Assembly: GCF_030867095.1 (NCBI RefSeq)
Contig: NC_081824.1
Location: 116,940,162 to 117,004,161, forward strand
Source of the DNA: Alligator mississippiensis
Lineage: Eukaryota > Chordata > Crocodylia > Alligatoridae
Direction: 5' to 3'
DNA: 64,000 bases
This document shows, piece by piece, positions 36,200 through 47,204 of this stretch. A program made the position numbers and the translations under genes. The notes under the pieces were generated by a model that was not told the origin of the DNA, searched no databases, and saw only the letters and a program-made list of their open reading frames with translations. Each line of letters opens with the position of its first letter. The stretch's first letter is position 1.

Positions 36200-37928
36200 C
36201 TCTAAGACAGTGTTTTTCAACCTTTTAAGTAGCAAGTATCCCCTAGCTTCTGAAAATGTTAATAAGTACCCAAAACTCAATTTTCCAGGGGATTTTATAT
36301 TTACAGACTAATGTGTGCTGTATGTTGGAAGAAGGGCTGTGTATATAAAGCTGTGATATGACAGATGTCTGACCTGGTGTGGGTAGGGTTACTACCGTTT
36401 ACACTAGCGGTGCTCAAGAATGTACCTGGGCTAGAGGTGATGTTGGCCAAAGCTGGGAGGGGTAAACCCAGTGTCATGCGAAGTGTGGCACGCCAAAATA
36501 TTGCTGGGGAATTTAAAGCAGTGCGCAATGTGCGGCGTGCCAATTTTTTTGCTGTAGTTTTGAAAGGAGGAAGGGGTGAGAGAGATAGGGAAAGAGGATG
36601 AAAATGAGCAAGAGAGAGAGAGGAAAAGGATATAGGGTGAGAGAGAGTGAGCAAGACAGGGAAGGGGTAGGGTGAAGAGAGAGAGGAAGGGGGGGACAGA
36701 GAGAGGACAGGTAGCAACCGTAATTGTGGTATAGGCAGGTGATGTCGGCTGCTTCCAGGGCCACTGCAGCAGGGGTTGGGGTGATGGGGAGAAGCAGAGG
36801 CCCACGGCACAGTGAGGTAAGTCGGCAGGGGTCAGCAACCCCTGGGGCATGCGTGCTGAGCATGGCATGCAAGACCATTTTGCTTGGCACTCCACTGCCA
36901 GCCCAGGCTGTAGGCAGGTGCTGCCAGCCATGGAGCTCGGGCTGTTCCTAGCAGATGGCTGGGAGGTTGCAAGGCCTCCTGCAAGCAGCCTGGGCTCTGT
37001 GGCTGGCAGCAGCTACCCAGAGCCTGGGCTGGCTGCAGCCAGGAGGCTGCAAAGGAGCTGCTCCAGGCTCCAGCATCCCACAGCTCTGAACAGACAGTTG
37101 TGGGAGGGCCCTGAGGCAGCGCAGCCCAGAGAAGCCCTGTGCTGCTGCCAGCACCACCTGTATCCAGCCTGGGCTCTGGGCAGCTGTACCAGGGAGACTG
37201 CAAACAGCTGCACAGGGCTCCGCAGACCTGGCATCAGCTCCATGCTGGCAGCGACTGCATGCATGCCTCAGAGCAGAGAGCAGTCTGCTCTGAGACGCTT
37301 GTGCAGTCGCTAGCATGGAGCTGATGCCAGGGCTGCAGAGCCCGGTACAGCTGTTTGCAACCTGATTGCTGTCTGCTGCAGATGCTCCAGAGCTCAGACT
37401 GGCTATAGGCGGGGGCTGGCAGTGGCAAAGGGCTTTCCCCTGCATTTGGCGGCAGCGGCACTGTGGATCCAGGCAGCAGCCCCCCTCCCATCACTGCAGC
37501 CTGCCCCAAGTGGAGCATGGTGCCACCGCCAGCTCTCCCACCCACAGTGAACTGAGCCCCGGGCAGGCTGTGTCATGGGGCCAGTTCCCACAGTGCAGGA
37601 GGGCATGGGACACTGCCTGGCCCCTCCCACACTCTGGGAGTCTCCATCTGTCCTCCTCCCTCCCCCCCCCCGCCGGGGCAAAGCCCAGGCAGGATAAAAA
37701 AGAAAGAAAACATACCTGCCTGTAAGCAGGGAGTGCGCAGGTATTTGTGTGCCTGCCCTCCCCCTCCTGCAGCAGCCTTTGGCTGGCTGGGGGGTGGGGG
37801 CAAGTGGCCAGGCGCGCACCCGGCAGTGGTAGGGGGAACGGCAGTGCCCCCTTGCTGCGGGGGTTTTCCACACCCATGTACCCCCTGCCTGTGTCTCGTA
37901 CCACGGGTTAAAAAACTATGCTTTAAGA
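36200..37928. mobile_element. hAT-type element, 1.7 kb, with nested repeats and palindrome
   Basis: The element at 36208-37920 (1713 bp) begins CAGTGTTTTTCAACCTTTTA, and the complement of its end reads CATAGTTTTTTAACCCGTGG. The flanks CTCTAAGA (36200-36207) and CTTTAAGA (37921-37928) agree at seven of eight positions, as expected of a hAT insertion. Inside are a polypurine tract (36554-36712), a possible nested hAT start at 36826 (CAGGGGTCAGCAACC), direct repeats around CAGCCTGGGCTCTG at 36988 and 37158, and a palindrome with arms at about 37158-37268 and 37280-37410. No transposase motif is visible. Open frames on both strands are alanine-, proline- and serine-rich by composition. Confidence 0.82.
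36554..36712 (+). repeat. Polypurine (GA-rich) tract
   Basis: About 160 bases almost entirely of A and G, with GAGAGAGAG runs, on the plus strand. It could form triplex DNA and is probably length-variable. Confidence 0.9.
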
Positions 37929-40900
37929 CACACCTAAGAAGCAATTGTGGTATTGCATGTGTTTGCTTTCCAATCTACTAATTCCTGTTGAATATAGAAT
38001 TAACCCCATGAAAAATAGATTCCTCCATGAGGGCTTTACCCTTCTTAGGTGCCTGAGTAATTAAGTGATTATAAATAGCTCAGAGTAATGAGACACAGAC
38101 AGACAATGATCTCCCCCAAGGAAACATTGTCCCAATAACTTCATACTCGTCTGCTACCTAATAGGTTTGGTAACTGGTTACATCATGCAATCAGTCTAAA
38201 TTTGTGAAGTGATGTTAGCTGGTTGTCTTGGAACACAATGTCTTTGTGCATAAAGAGAAGCTCAGATAATCACTTCAGCTTTACACATACTTAGATCAGC
38301 AGCATCACTAGCAGCATCACTAGCAGCTTAGAAAACTGCTAGTCAGTTCATTTGCTTTAAAGAGAAAAAAAAATCTTTGCCTTCAAGGTGCCCTTTGAAG
38401 TATGGAACTCTAGGCACTAGGCCTGTTTCCTTTTACTTGACTACTTGCCTTGTGCATCCCTGCAGTAGCACATTGCAGTCCCACAGGACCTAGTTAGTAT
38501 TCACTAATAAACCTTCCCTCCTCTGCATGGGAAAATGTAATAGAAACCCAGGACATTCTACATGCTAGAGTTATATAGCTTTATTTTTTCTTAATTTAAT
38601 GCCAAAGAAAAGATTCATGTTAACCTATGGTTATAAAAATGCCTTTGATGGCTTTTGCTTTTGCCTTGTAGTACATCCAAGTCAAATATTGTCTAAATTC
38701 TATCATCTAGCCAAGATATATGGAAGAGATGGGGGTTCTGGAGGCTGCAATGAACTAACTACATTTGTTAAAAAATAACCAGCTGACAACATGCCAGAGT
38801 CGATGCATATAAATGAATAGACCTGTCAGGAGACACAGCTTCTGCATCCCGCTGATTTCTTAAGAATAACAATCCCTTTCTCCGCTCAAAACCCTACCTT
38901 CCTCTGCCAGGCAGAAAACTGCAGACTCAGCCTCTTAATACTGTACTATTGCTCTGACCACTGGGAAGAATGCAACCACGAATAAAAGTAACTTACTCAC
39001 ATCATCATGTCAGTTAACTGACTTTAGTGAAGTTATTTCCTATTTACTTGTTGCCCTTGCATGTAAAAATGAGGAGACAGAGAAAAGAGAAGCTTGAGTT
39101 TGTCTTAGTGGCAGATGGATTTATGCAGTGGCAGTAGTGGCTTCATTTCACCCATCTATTGCATTATTTTTATGACATTGGAGAGGCAAATGATCTGACC
39201 TTTGCAATGACTAATCCAATAATATTCACAAAGTACTCTTAAGCACTTGTAGTCTGCTAGCTTTTTTAAAAAGAGTTCAATCTTAAAATTCATTTTTTAC
39301 CTTTTTGATTTAAAGTAGAGATTATAACTAAGTTAAAAGAGTTTATTTTACCATGCCTGTTATGTTCCCCTGTTCCAAGAAAGCCATATCCTGTTAAGCA
39401 TTAGTTGAGCTGTATTGTACTGAGTTGTATTGCCATTATGCTGGAGTGGGACATTTGTAATGCACAAGCTTGTTTCTTTTTAAAAATGCCTGAGGTTTAA
39501 ATTACACATTTTTAAATGGTTGCAGAGTTGTTATTGGTCTTACGAAATGCACACGAGACATTTTGGTTAAAATTTAAAAAATTTTAAAAATTATTAATTT
39601 GTTTAATGTAAAACAAATATTTATGTGTATGTTTTTTTGCAGTATGTGTATGCGTTTGAATTTATCTGTAACTACAGTGACCAGTGCTGCAGAATAGATT
39701 TATGAATATGAAAGAAATCAACAGGTATGCTCACTTATGAGATGTATGTAATATATTATTCTTATCATCATACTATTATATCTCTTTTATCCTGAAGGAT
39801 CCAAAAATGCACTTAAAAAACATCCAAATATGCATACAGATCTTTTTGCCCACTTCTAAAATGCAGCTATCCCTAGAGTGAAGCATACTAGCTATTAAAC
39901 TGAACCAGGCAACATTATCAAATGCTGTAAGCTCAGGAAGAGCACAAAGTCAATTGAAACTTTAGGGGTACATTAGATAGGAAAAAAGTAATTATGCAAA
40001 TTGAAATTCAGCCAGGAAATGGTAGCATAATTATCATAATCGTGTAGCATTATTCACAAGTATCTTTTTAAATTAGAATGAAAGTGACAAGCAACTAATT
40101 AAAAAAAGGGTGAAATAATTACATAAGTAGCGTGGCGCACTAGCAAGTATTGCAAGAATTTTCACCTTGTAGAATACTTTTTTGCAAGTGTGTATACACT
40201 TTTTTGTGTGTATACACACACTCAGAGTACATTCTGTACTGCTGTGCAATCAAAAATGTACAGTGAATTAAAACAGACATAACAAGAAAGTTATGTCAGA
40301 AAAGTAAACAATAAAAAATGTATGAAATACCTTTTGTGAACTGTCAGAATGTGGGAAACATATGTGGGGACAGCGAGACAGAAATCAGAGAAAACAAAAG
40401 CCAAGGGACAGATGGAGAGCACAAGACTTTACGAGGCATGCAGCAGGGAAAGCAATGTAACAACAATCTTATGTTATAATGATTAATATATATTTGGAAG
40501 TCCATCTATTAAGTCTATAATTCTATTTTAGGATACTGGAGGTAGGATCATTGCTCTTATGATTTCAGTTGGCATCAGAATCCATCACAGGAATTACAAC
40601 CTCGTTATATACTGTTGGAGTTATGTTGTTCCTGTTTTTCAGGTGCACTTTGGAATTTTTTAACTGTTATACAGCTCAGATTATTTTGATTTATGTTTTA
40701 TATGATGCCATAACTGTGACATTATCAATGGCAGAATTTTAAATTTAGCCTCCCCTTGAAAATGTATTTCAAGGGAGAGACTGCATGGCTATGAAGATCA
40801 CAGCTGAGGATCAGAGTCTTTTGTAGTATAAGAAGCTACTCCACTGACTTTAGTAGAGTAAAACCAGAGTATTTGGCTGAGGGAACTTGAAAAACTAACC

Positions 40901-42141
40901 CTGAGTTTAAGTATGCTCAGACTGGCAGCAATCACTAAAAATTCATATCCCCTGATAGGAATCACATATGCTCAGCCTGAATCTTATGAAACAATTGTCT
41001 GAAGCAAAACAGTATTACTCTCCCATGTAGGCATTCGGAGCAAAGAGCTCAGTGAGGGCACCAGACATAGAGACTGATTTGATCAGTCACAAGTAAAGGT
41101 GGAAGTCAAGGTTGAACTAAAGAAATGGACCTATGGGAAAGTGCACAGGATGCTGGCTATGGTACACCTGTTTTTGCCTGTGAATCAAGGGCAGTCCACA
41201 ACATTTTCTGAGCATCTTATTTCACTTTTAGAAAATGTAAACAACAATTACTATAGATGCAGTTATATTTTTAAATAACTTAGCCCAAATGAGAATTGTA
41301 CAAGGTTCTAAACAGATGAATCTATAACAAGCTTATGCAAAGCCAACTGTCTCATGGAGATAATGAAAATAATATATCCGCCTCAAATACATTATTTCAC
41401 TTTGTTCTAACTAATGCTAGAAAATGCTGAATAATTCTAAATGAAACCTCTGTATGAAGTGTTACTGTAGTATCACAATGCCTGCTAATATCTTGGACCA
41501 TTGACTAAACTGCCAGAACTGCAATCCATCTAACCTTTAACCTGCTCATTTGAAAAAGGAAAGCCTTCTGGAAAACAATTACTGAACTTTTCAAATTCTG
41601 GCAATCATACAGACTCTTCTGAAAACTAGGAATGCCAGCAGAAGTTGCAAGGTAAATTATAAGAGATTGCTAACATTTTTAAGCTCAGAAAATAGATGTG
41701 TCCCATTCCCTTAGCTTTTCCAGTAATAACAGGCTTGTTCATTGTTTTGCAGCTTGTGAGCTCTGAACTCCAGAGCAACCCTGGTCTCAGAACAAACAAG
41801 CTCTAGCAGACATCAGCCCCTAGATAGTTTCCTTCCATGTTGCTTAGCATTTGCTGCAAGTCACAGAGCACAGGTAGCAAGTAATTGTGAAGTTTACAGA
41901 ACTGTACTCCAAAGCCAGTCCTACTAACTTCAGACTAGCTACATTTCAGAAGCTGAATCCTGTGAGTTTCCACAGTGTAACTGGTAGAGCTAAAACCCTG
42001 ATCTGCCCAGCAGCTGGTACCAAGAGCTGCTACCTTGTGGGACCCGGCTTACTCAGCTGGCTTGGTAGCTAGTAGTACTCCACAGACAAAAGACAGGCGT
42101 ATGATACATAACTGTAACTGTTCCTAAATCATAGCAGGTCC
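37929..42141. other. Repeat-poor AT-rich block, no gene seen
   Basis: A 4.2-kb block in which I recognise no transposon and no convincing exon, in a window otherwise crowded with insertions. Minor features are an AT-only patch at about 39560-39620 and two copies of the self-complementary word GTGTATACAC near 40190 and 40208. It could hold conserved regulatory DNA, but nothing in the sequence proves it. Confidence 0.4.
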
Positions 42142-42200
42142 CTAGTGGTTAGGATTTGGTGCTCTCACTGCCATGGTGGGTTTGATTCCCAGTCGGGGAA
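42142..42200 (+). pseudogene. 5'-truncated tRNA-Glu(CTC)-like sequence
   Basis: From 42142 the text CTAGTGGTTAGGATTTGGTG continues into an anticodon loop with CTC (GCTCTCAC), then GGGTTTGATTCCC (T arm, B-box-like) and ends GTCGGGGAA. This follows vertebrate tRNA-Glu(CTC) from about position 12 to the discriminator. The differences are mostly C-to-T and G-to-A changes, plus a two-base gap before the T arm. The acceptor 5' strand and most of the D stem are missing, so it cannot fold into a tRNA. It sits eight bases before a CR1 fragment on the same strand, which suggests a joint origin. Confidence 0.8.
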
Positions 42201-42208
42201 TCCTCCTT

Positions 42209-44291
42209 TTGGGGAACAAGCAGGAGGAATTTGCCCTCCTGCTAGCTAACACAAACCCAGATATAGTGGTGCTCACTGAAACGTGGTGGGAATCAGCCCA
42301 TGACTGGGTGGTAAGTATCAAGGGCTACAGGCGGGATAGAATGGGGTGTGGTGCTCTATGTCAAAAAGCAATACACATCCTCAACAAATAGCACGGAGTC
42401 AAAGGAGGGGCAGACTGAAGTGCTCTGGGTTAGAATACAAGGGGGTCGGGGGGAAAGGGACTTAACAGTGGGTGTCTATTACAGACCACCCAACCAGGGG
42501 GAAGAGATGGACCAGGAATTTTTAGGTCAGCTCACGGAGGCAGTTAAGTCAAGGGACGCGGTCATCATGGGTGACCTAAACTACCCGGACATCTTCTGGG
42601 AGGAGCAGTCAGCCAGGTCTGACCACTCATGTAGGTTCCTAGCTGAGATACAGGACCTCTACATAACCCAGGAGGTTCACAGTACCACCAGGGGGAATGC
42701 ATTGCTGGACTTGGTCCTGACTACATGTGACAACCTGGTGAGGGGACTGCAGGTTCTCGACCACCTGGGTGATAGTGATCATCTCCTACTGGAATTCACC
42801 ATCCAGCAGAAGCTCTTGACTTTAGGAAGGCTGATTTCAATGCGTTAAGGAGATTAGTCAGAGAGGCACTGAGGTCCCGGAGGGGAGGGGAGGGGAGTTG
42901 GGAGTCCAAGATGAGTGGTCATTCCTTAAGGAGATGATCCTCCGAGCCCAAAAGGTGACAGTCCCCAACATGAATCAAAGGGGGCAAGAGTGCTCAAAAG
43001 CCCCCATGGCTCACTAAAGGCATTCAGGAACATCTGAAAGCTAAAAAAAGGAGGTGTACACCCAAAGAAAGGGAGGGGCCATCACCAAGGAGGATTGGAA
43101 AAGGACCACCATGGTCCCCATTTTCAAAAAAGGGAGGAAGGGGGACCCAGGAAACTATAGGGCTGTTAGTCTTACCTCGGTCCTGGGAAAGCTCTTTGAG
43201 AAAATTATCCAAGAACACATCTGTGAGGGACCAGCAGGGGAGATTATGCTTAGGGGCAACCAACATGGGTTCATTAGAGGCAGGTCCTGTCAGACCAACC
43301 TGGCTGCCTTCTACAACCAGGTCATAAAATCCTTGGACGCAGGTGTCACAGTGGATGTAGTCTTTCTGGACTTCAGTAAGGCCTTCAACACTGTCTCTCA
43401 CCCCATTCTCATTAAAAAATTAGGCAACTGTGGCGTTGATACCTACACAATCAAATGGGTTGCAAATTGGCTGGAGGGCCGCACCCAACAGTGGTGGTGG
43501 ATGGGTCATTTGACCTGGAAGGATGTGGGTAGTGGGGTCCCCCAGGGCTCGGTCATCAGGCCCCCGCTGTTCAACATCTTCATCAGTGACTTAGACGACG
43601 AAGTGAAAAGCACCTTGTTCAAGTTTGCGAATGACACTAAGAAGTGGGCACATTAGAAGGGAGGGACAGGCTACAACTAGATCTGGACAGGTTACAGGGG
43701 TGGGCGGATGAGAACAGGATGGGATTCAATATTGATAAGTGCAAGATACGGCACCTGGGGGGGGAAGAACTAGCAGCATACCTATAGGTTGGGGAACTCC
43801 CTTCTCGTCAGCACAGAGGAAGAAAAGGATCTTGGAGTCATTATTGATTCCAAGATAAACATGGGTCGCCAATGTGAGGATGCAGTCAGTAAGGCTAACC
43901 ACACCTTGTCATGCATCCACAGATGCAGCACAAGCAGATCCAAGGAGGTGATCCTCCCCCTCTATGTGACATTGGTTAGGCTGCAGTTGGAGTACTGTTT
44001 CCAGTTCTGGGTGCCGCACTTCTGCAGGGATGTGGACGGCATCGAGAGGGTCAAAGGAGGGCCACTCGCATGATCAGGGGGCAGCAGGGCAGACCCTATG
44101 CAGAGACGCTACGGGACCTGAACCTGTTCAGCTTCCACAAGAGAAGGCTGAGAGGGGATCTGGTGACCATCTATAACCTTACCAAGGGGGACCAGCAGGG
44201 AATGGGAGAGACCCTGTTCCCATGAGCACTACCAGGAGTAACTAGGAATAATGGCCATAAATTGACTGAGAGCAGTGTAGACTGGAAATTG
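42209..44291 (+). mobile_element. CR1 LINE, truncated at both ends
   Basis: It begins in the endonuclease domain (GNKQEEFALLLANTNPDIVV, TETWWESAHDWVV). It continues with YRPPNQGEEMDQEFLGQL, MGDLNYPDIFW and SDHLLLEF, the endonuclease catalytic landmarks. The linker to RT is largely deleted near 43040, where LKAKKR runs into a short stretch before [22 protein letters not shown] continues with [12 protein letters not shown] and SGVPQGSV, but its active site reads FANDTK, with the first aspartate replaced. The frame breaks at about 43650 and 44060. The copy stops near 44291 without UTR or tail, so its 3' end has been lost. It is more worn than the 46.8-51 kb copy. Confidence 0.92.
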
Positions 44292-44383
44292 GGCTATGGC
44301 TGGGACAAGAGAGACAATCAAGAGCCAGAGTCTGGTGCTGCTGTCTACACATGCTTTTGCTCTGGGCTGGGTTTACCCTGGAG

Positions 44384-44559
44384 CAGTGGTTCCCAAACTC
44401 TGAGAGATTGCATACCACCAATTTAAAATGATACAACCTTAAGTACCACCATCCGATTTTTGTCATATAAGGTAATTGTAATAAATCTGTTAATGCGTAG
44501 CACTGACAGGTTGTCTGCATACCACTAGTGGTTTTCATACCACAGATTGGGAACCAGTG
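44384..44559. mobile_element. Short hAT-type MITE
   Basis: The 176-bp element starts CAGTGGTTCCCAAACTCTG, and the complement of its end reads CACTGGTTCCCAATCTGTG, a clear inverted repeat of hAT type. The candidate 8-bp flanks, CCCTGGAG and CTCTCAAG, agree at only five positions. The DNA either side (44336-44383 and 44560-44604) is itself roughly symmetrical, so it may have landed inside another small MITE. Confidence 0.65.
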
Positions 44560-44604
44560 CTCTCAAGTAAACACACCCCAAGTAGGCATCTACATGTGCA
44601 GGGA

Positions 44605-45357
44605 AGTGGAAGCAGATTTGCTACTCAAGGCAACAGTCTGCTCCCATCCCTGCTGGCCTTGCACTGGCACCTGTAGCAGCCAGAGAGAGCTCTAGGCTCC
44701 CCCTGGGTGCCAGCCCAGGGGCTGGCAGGGAGCATGGGACCAGGAGACAGCTGTTTCCTGGTGGGGGTTGGGACACTGTTCCTCACCCTTGGGAGCTGCC
44801 TGCTGCTGGGGCAGGCACTGCCATCACAGCCTGGGTGGGGACAATATCCCTCTGCCCCAGCAGCAGGGAGCTCACAGCCCCCACTCTGCAATCACGGTCA
44901 TGGGGCCAGGGACGGGAGATTTTTTGTCTCCCATCCCTAGCTCCATGATCACAGGGCCCAGGCTGAGAGATTCTTATCTCCCTGAACCAGCTCTGCTGTC
45001 ATGGAAGCTGGTGCTGGGAGATAAGAATCTCCCAGTCTGGGCCATGCGACCATGGAGCTCCCATTGGGAGATAAGAATCTCTCAGCCTGGGCCCCTTCCT
45101 TTCAAGTTTGTGTGACTGTTCCTTGCACACCAGCTTCCACGCATTAAAAGATGTCATGTGCAGGCCTCTGCCAGGGATGTTAACATCTCCCACAAACCAA
45201 GTCCTGCAGCAACAGATAAGTATCAGTGCGGACAGGAACAGTGATCTCTGGGAATCCCTAATCACAAATCTGCATGTAGGTGGTGGTTATGTGATGGTCG
45301 TTTTGCACTTACCAAAATAGAAGTACAATTTGGCAGCTGCAGCCATGACTGAGCAGT
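44605..45357. repeat. GC-rich segment with inverted and tandem modules
   Basis: The module GGGAGATAAGAATCTC occurs at about 45016 and 45067 and, in complement (GAGATTCTTATCTCCC), at about 44967. Each is flanked by CCAGGCTGAG-like text, giving an inverted repeat centred near 45000. It resembles the other foldback interiors. The termini are not certain. The open frames are compositional. Confidence 0.5.
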
Positions 45358-46350
45358 GAGGATGTGTGAAGCTTCTGTCCATGATTTGATTTGAAGAAGA
45401 TTCAGCATGATTCAGAGGCCAAATCACAAAATCCAAATCAAATTGGGAGAAGAAAACAAATTGAGAATCAATTTGGAGCCTCCAAATCAATTTGGAAAAG
45501 ATTTGGGAAAGATTTGGAGATTCAGAAGACAGTCTTTCAGGGGAACAGAAACTGAGAAGAGGGAGGGGGAGCAGAGGGGAAAAGACTGATATCTGTAGCT
45601 GGCCAGTGACTGTGATCTTTTCCTGAGTCCCCTTCCAATCACAGTGGAATCGTTCTGGGGGAGGGACATAGAAATAGAATATAAGCCTCTGTCTGCAGCC
45701 TTTCTATGCCTTTCATGAGCTGTTTCTGCCTGAGCAACAGTGTCTAAAAGGTGCTGGACTGGCTTGGCTTCCTACCTAGTAAGTCTCCTGCTACTTTCTG
45801 TTCTTGGAAAGGATTGGATATAGCTTACTAACTAGAATCCCTCTACTTATTCCTATCCAATCCATTTCTTTCAATTTATATTTGTTCTTGTGTTTCCCCC
45901 CCACACACACTTTTTAAAAAGAAAGCTGTGTTTTCCCTGGCATTGAAACTGCTTCACCTATCTCCTTGAAATTTGGCAGGCCTTATGTCCTCAGAAGGGG
46001 CTACCATCCCTGCTGTTTTCATCTAAAACTGCCTTAACACACACACGCCACAAGTTTAGCTTTCAGCAGTTTGAGGTGCAGTTTCCCAGAAACTCCTGCA
46101 TCTATCTCCTTGAAACTTGGCAGGTTTCATGCCCTCAGAAGGGGTTACCATCCTTGCAATTGTTATCTCAATAAGCCAAAAAATGACAAAGTTATAGGTA
46201 TTTCAGTGATTCCCCATTATAGCCTATGGCCGAATCTCTGAATCAGCGCCGAATCTTTTGAAGCCAAATCGAATCAGGACAATGATCTGAATCTGCCAAA
46301 TCCAAATCTGAATCCAATACTTTCCTATTCACACAGGCCTACTAAGCAGT
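45350..46350. mobile_element. Non-autonomous DNA transposon with internal duplication
   Basis: The element at 45358-46342 (985 bp) is flanked by TGAGCAGT and TAAGCAGT, seven of eight identical. Its ends, GAGGATGTGTGAAGC and in complement GTAGGCCTGTGTGAATAGG, are weak inverted repeats. Subterminal text rich in AAATC and GAATC occurs at both ends in opposite sense. Inside, a unit of about 130 bases (CTATCTCCTTGAAATTTGGC followed by CTCAGAAGGGG) is tandemly duplicated at about 45957 and 46100. No transposase frame is seen. Confidence 0.6.
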
Positions 46351-46873
46351 CCTCTTTAGATCTCCTCTGCTCACCCTGAACAGGGAAGAAGCTAGAAAAG
46401 GTGCCTTAAGTATAGCCTGTCTCAAACTCCTCTGGCTGGATTGCCACATCCAGTGAGATCACTCTACCTGCAGTTGAAAGCAACAAAATTAAGTACTGAA
46501 ATTCACCACATGAAATGTCTGCATTCTCATGGACTCCCCAAACAGTTTCCTGAAATAAGAACCAACATAGTAGCTAGAGAACTTGCAAGGTATGACATCA
46601 GTATTGCTGCCCTAAGCAAGACCTACTGGACAGGTGAAGACCAGCTGAAAGAAGAAGGAGGTGGCTACACCTTTTTTTGGAAAGAAAAGTCACCTGAAGA
46701 GAGGTTCATTCCTGGGGTTGGCTTTGCCATCAAGAACAAGATTATCAGTAAGGTTTCAGAATTCTCTATGGGCACTTGGGAACCAGCAGCGGGAAGGAGA
46801 GGATCCAGGCACACATGTGTCCCACACGCACGTGTGCCCCCTTAACTAACTTACTGACCTGAGGCGGAGGAGG

Positions 46874-46904
46874 AAGCAGCAGCAGCAGCAGCAGCAGCAG
46901 CAGA
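46874..46904 (+). repeat. (AGC)n tract in CR1 5' UTR
   Basis: About ten uninterrupted AGC/CAG units within the CR1 5' UTR. Confidence 0.97.
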
Positions 46905-47204
46905 GGAAACAGCAGTGGGGGCAGCAACAGCTGATCCCCCGAAGGTAAGAGGGGCGGAGGGACCCAGCACAGCTGAGCCGGATCCGGAGGGGAAGCCCCC
47001 CGGGTCCCAAATAGCTGAGCCGGTAGGGAGCCGTGCTCCCGAGCCGTGCAGCGCGAACAGAGCGCGCAAACAGGCGCGCTCTCTACGAGCACGCCGGCGT
47101 TTGCGCAGGCGTTCACGCCGGCGGGCGGGCAGGAAGGGTCAGGAGAGAGACTCCTGTACGGGTAGGGCATAGACACCACACAGATCTACAAACAGCATCT
47201 TAGA

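Noticed and set aside
36301..37904. Several 120-170 codon frames on both strands
   Set aside because: They overlap each other in a GC-rich or purine-rich hAT-type interior and have low-complexity composition.
42142..42200. Functional tRNA-Glu gene
   Set aside because: The 5' acceptor strand and D stem are missing and there is a gap before the T arm, so it cannot fold.
44707..44940. Short secreted-protein-like frame (leucine-rich stretch after a start)
   Set aside because: The hydrophobic run comes from GC-rich repeat modules. There is no splice context or conservation evidence, and other frames are equally open.
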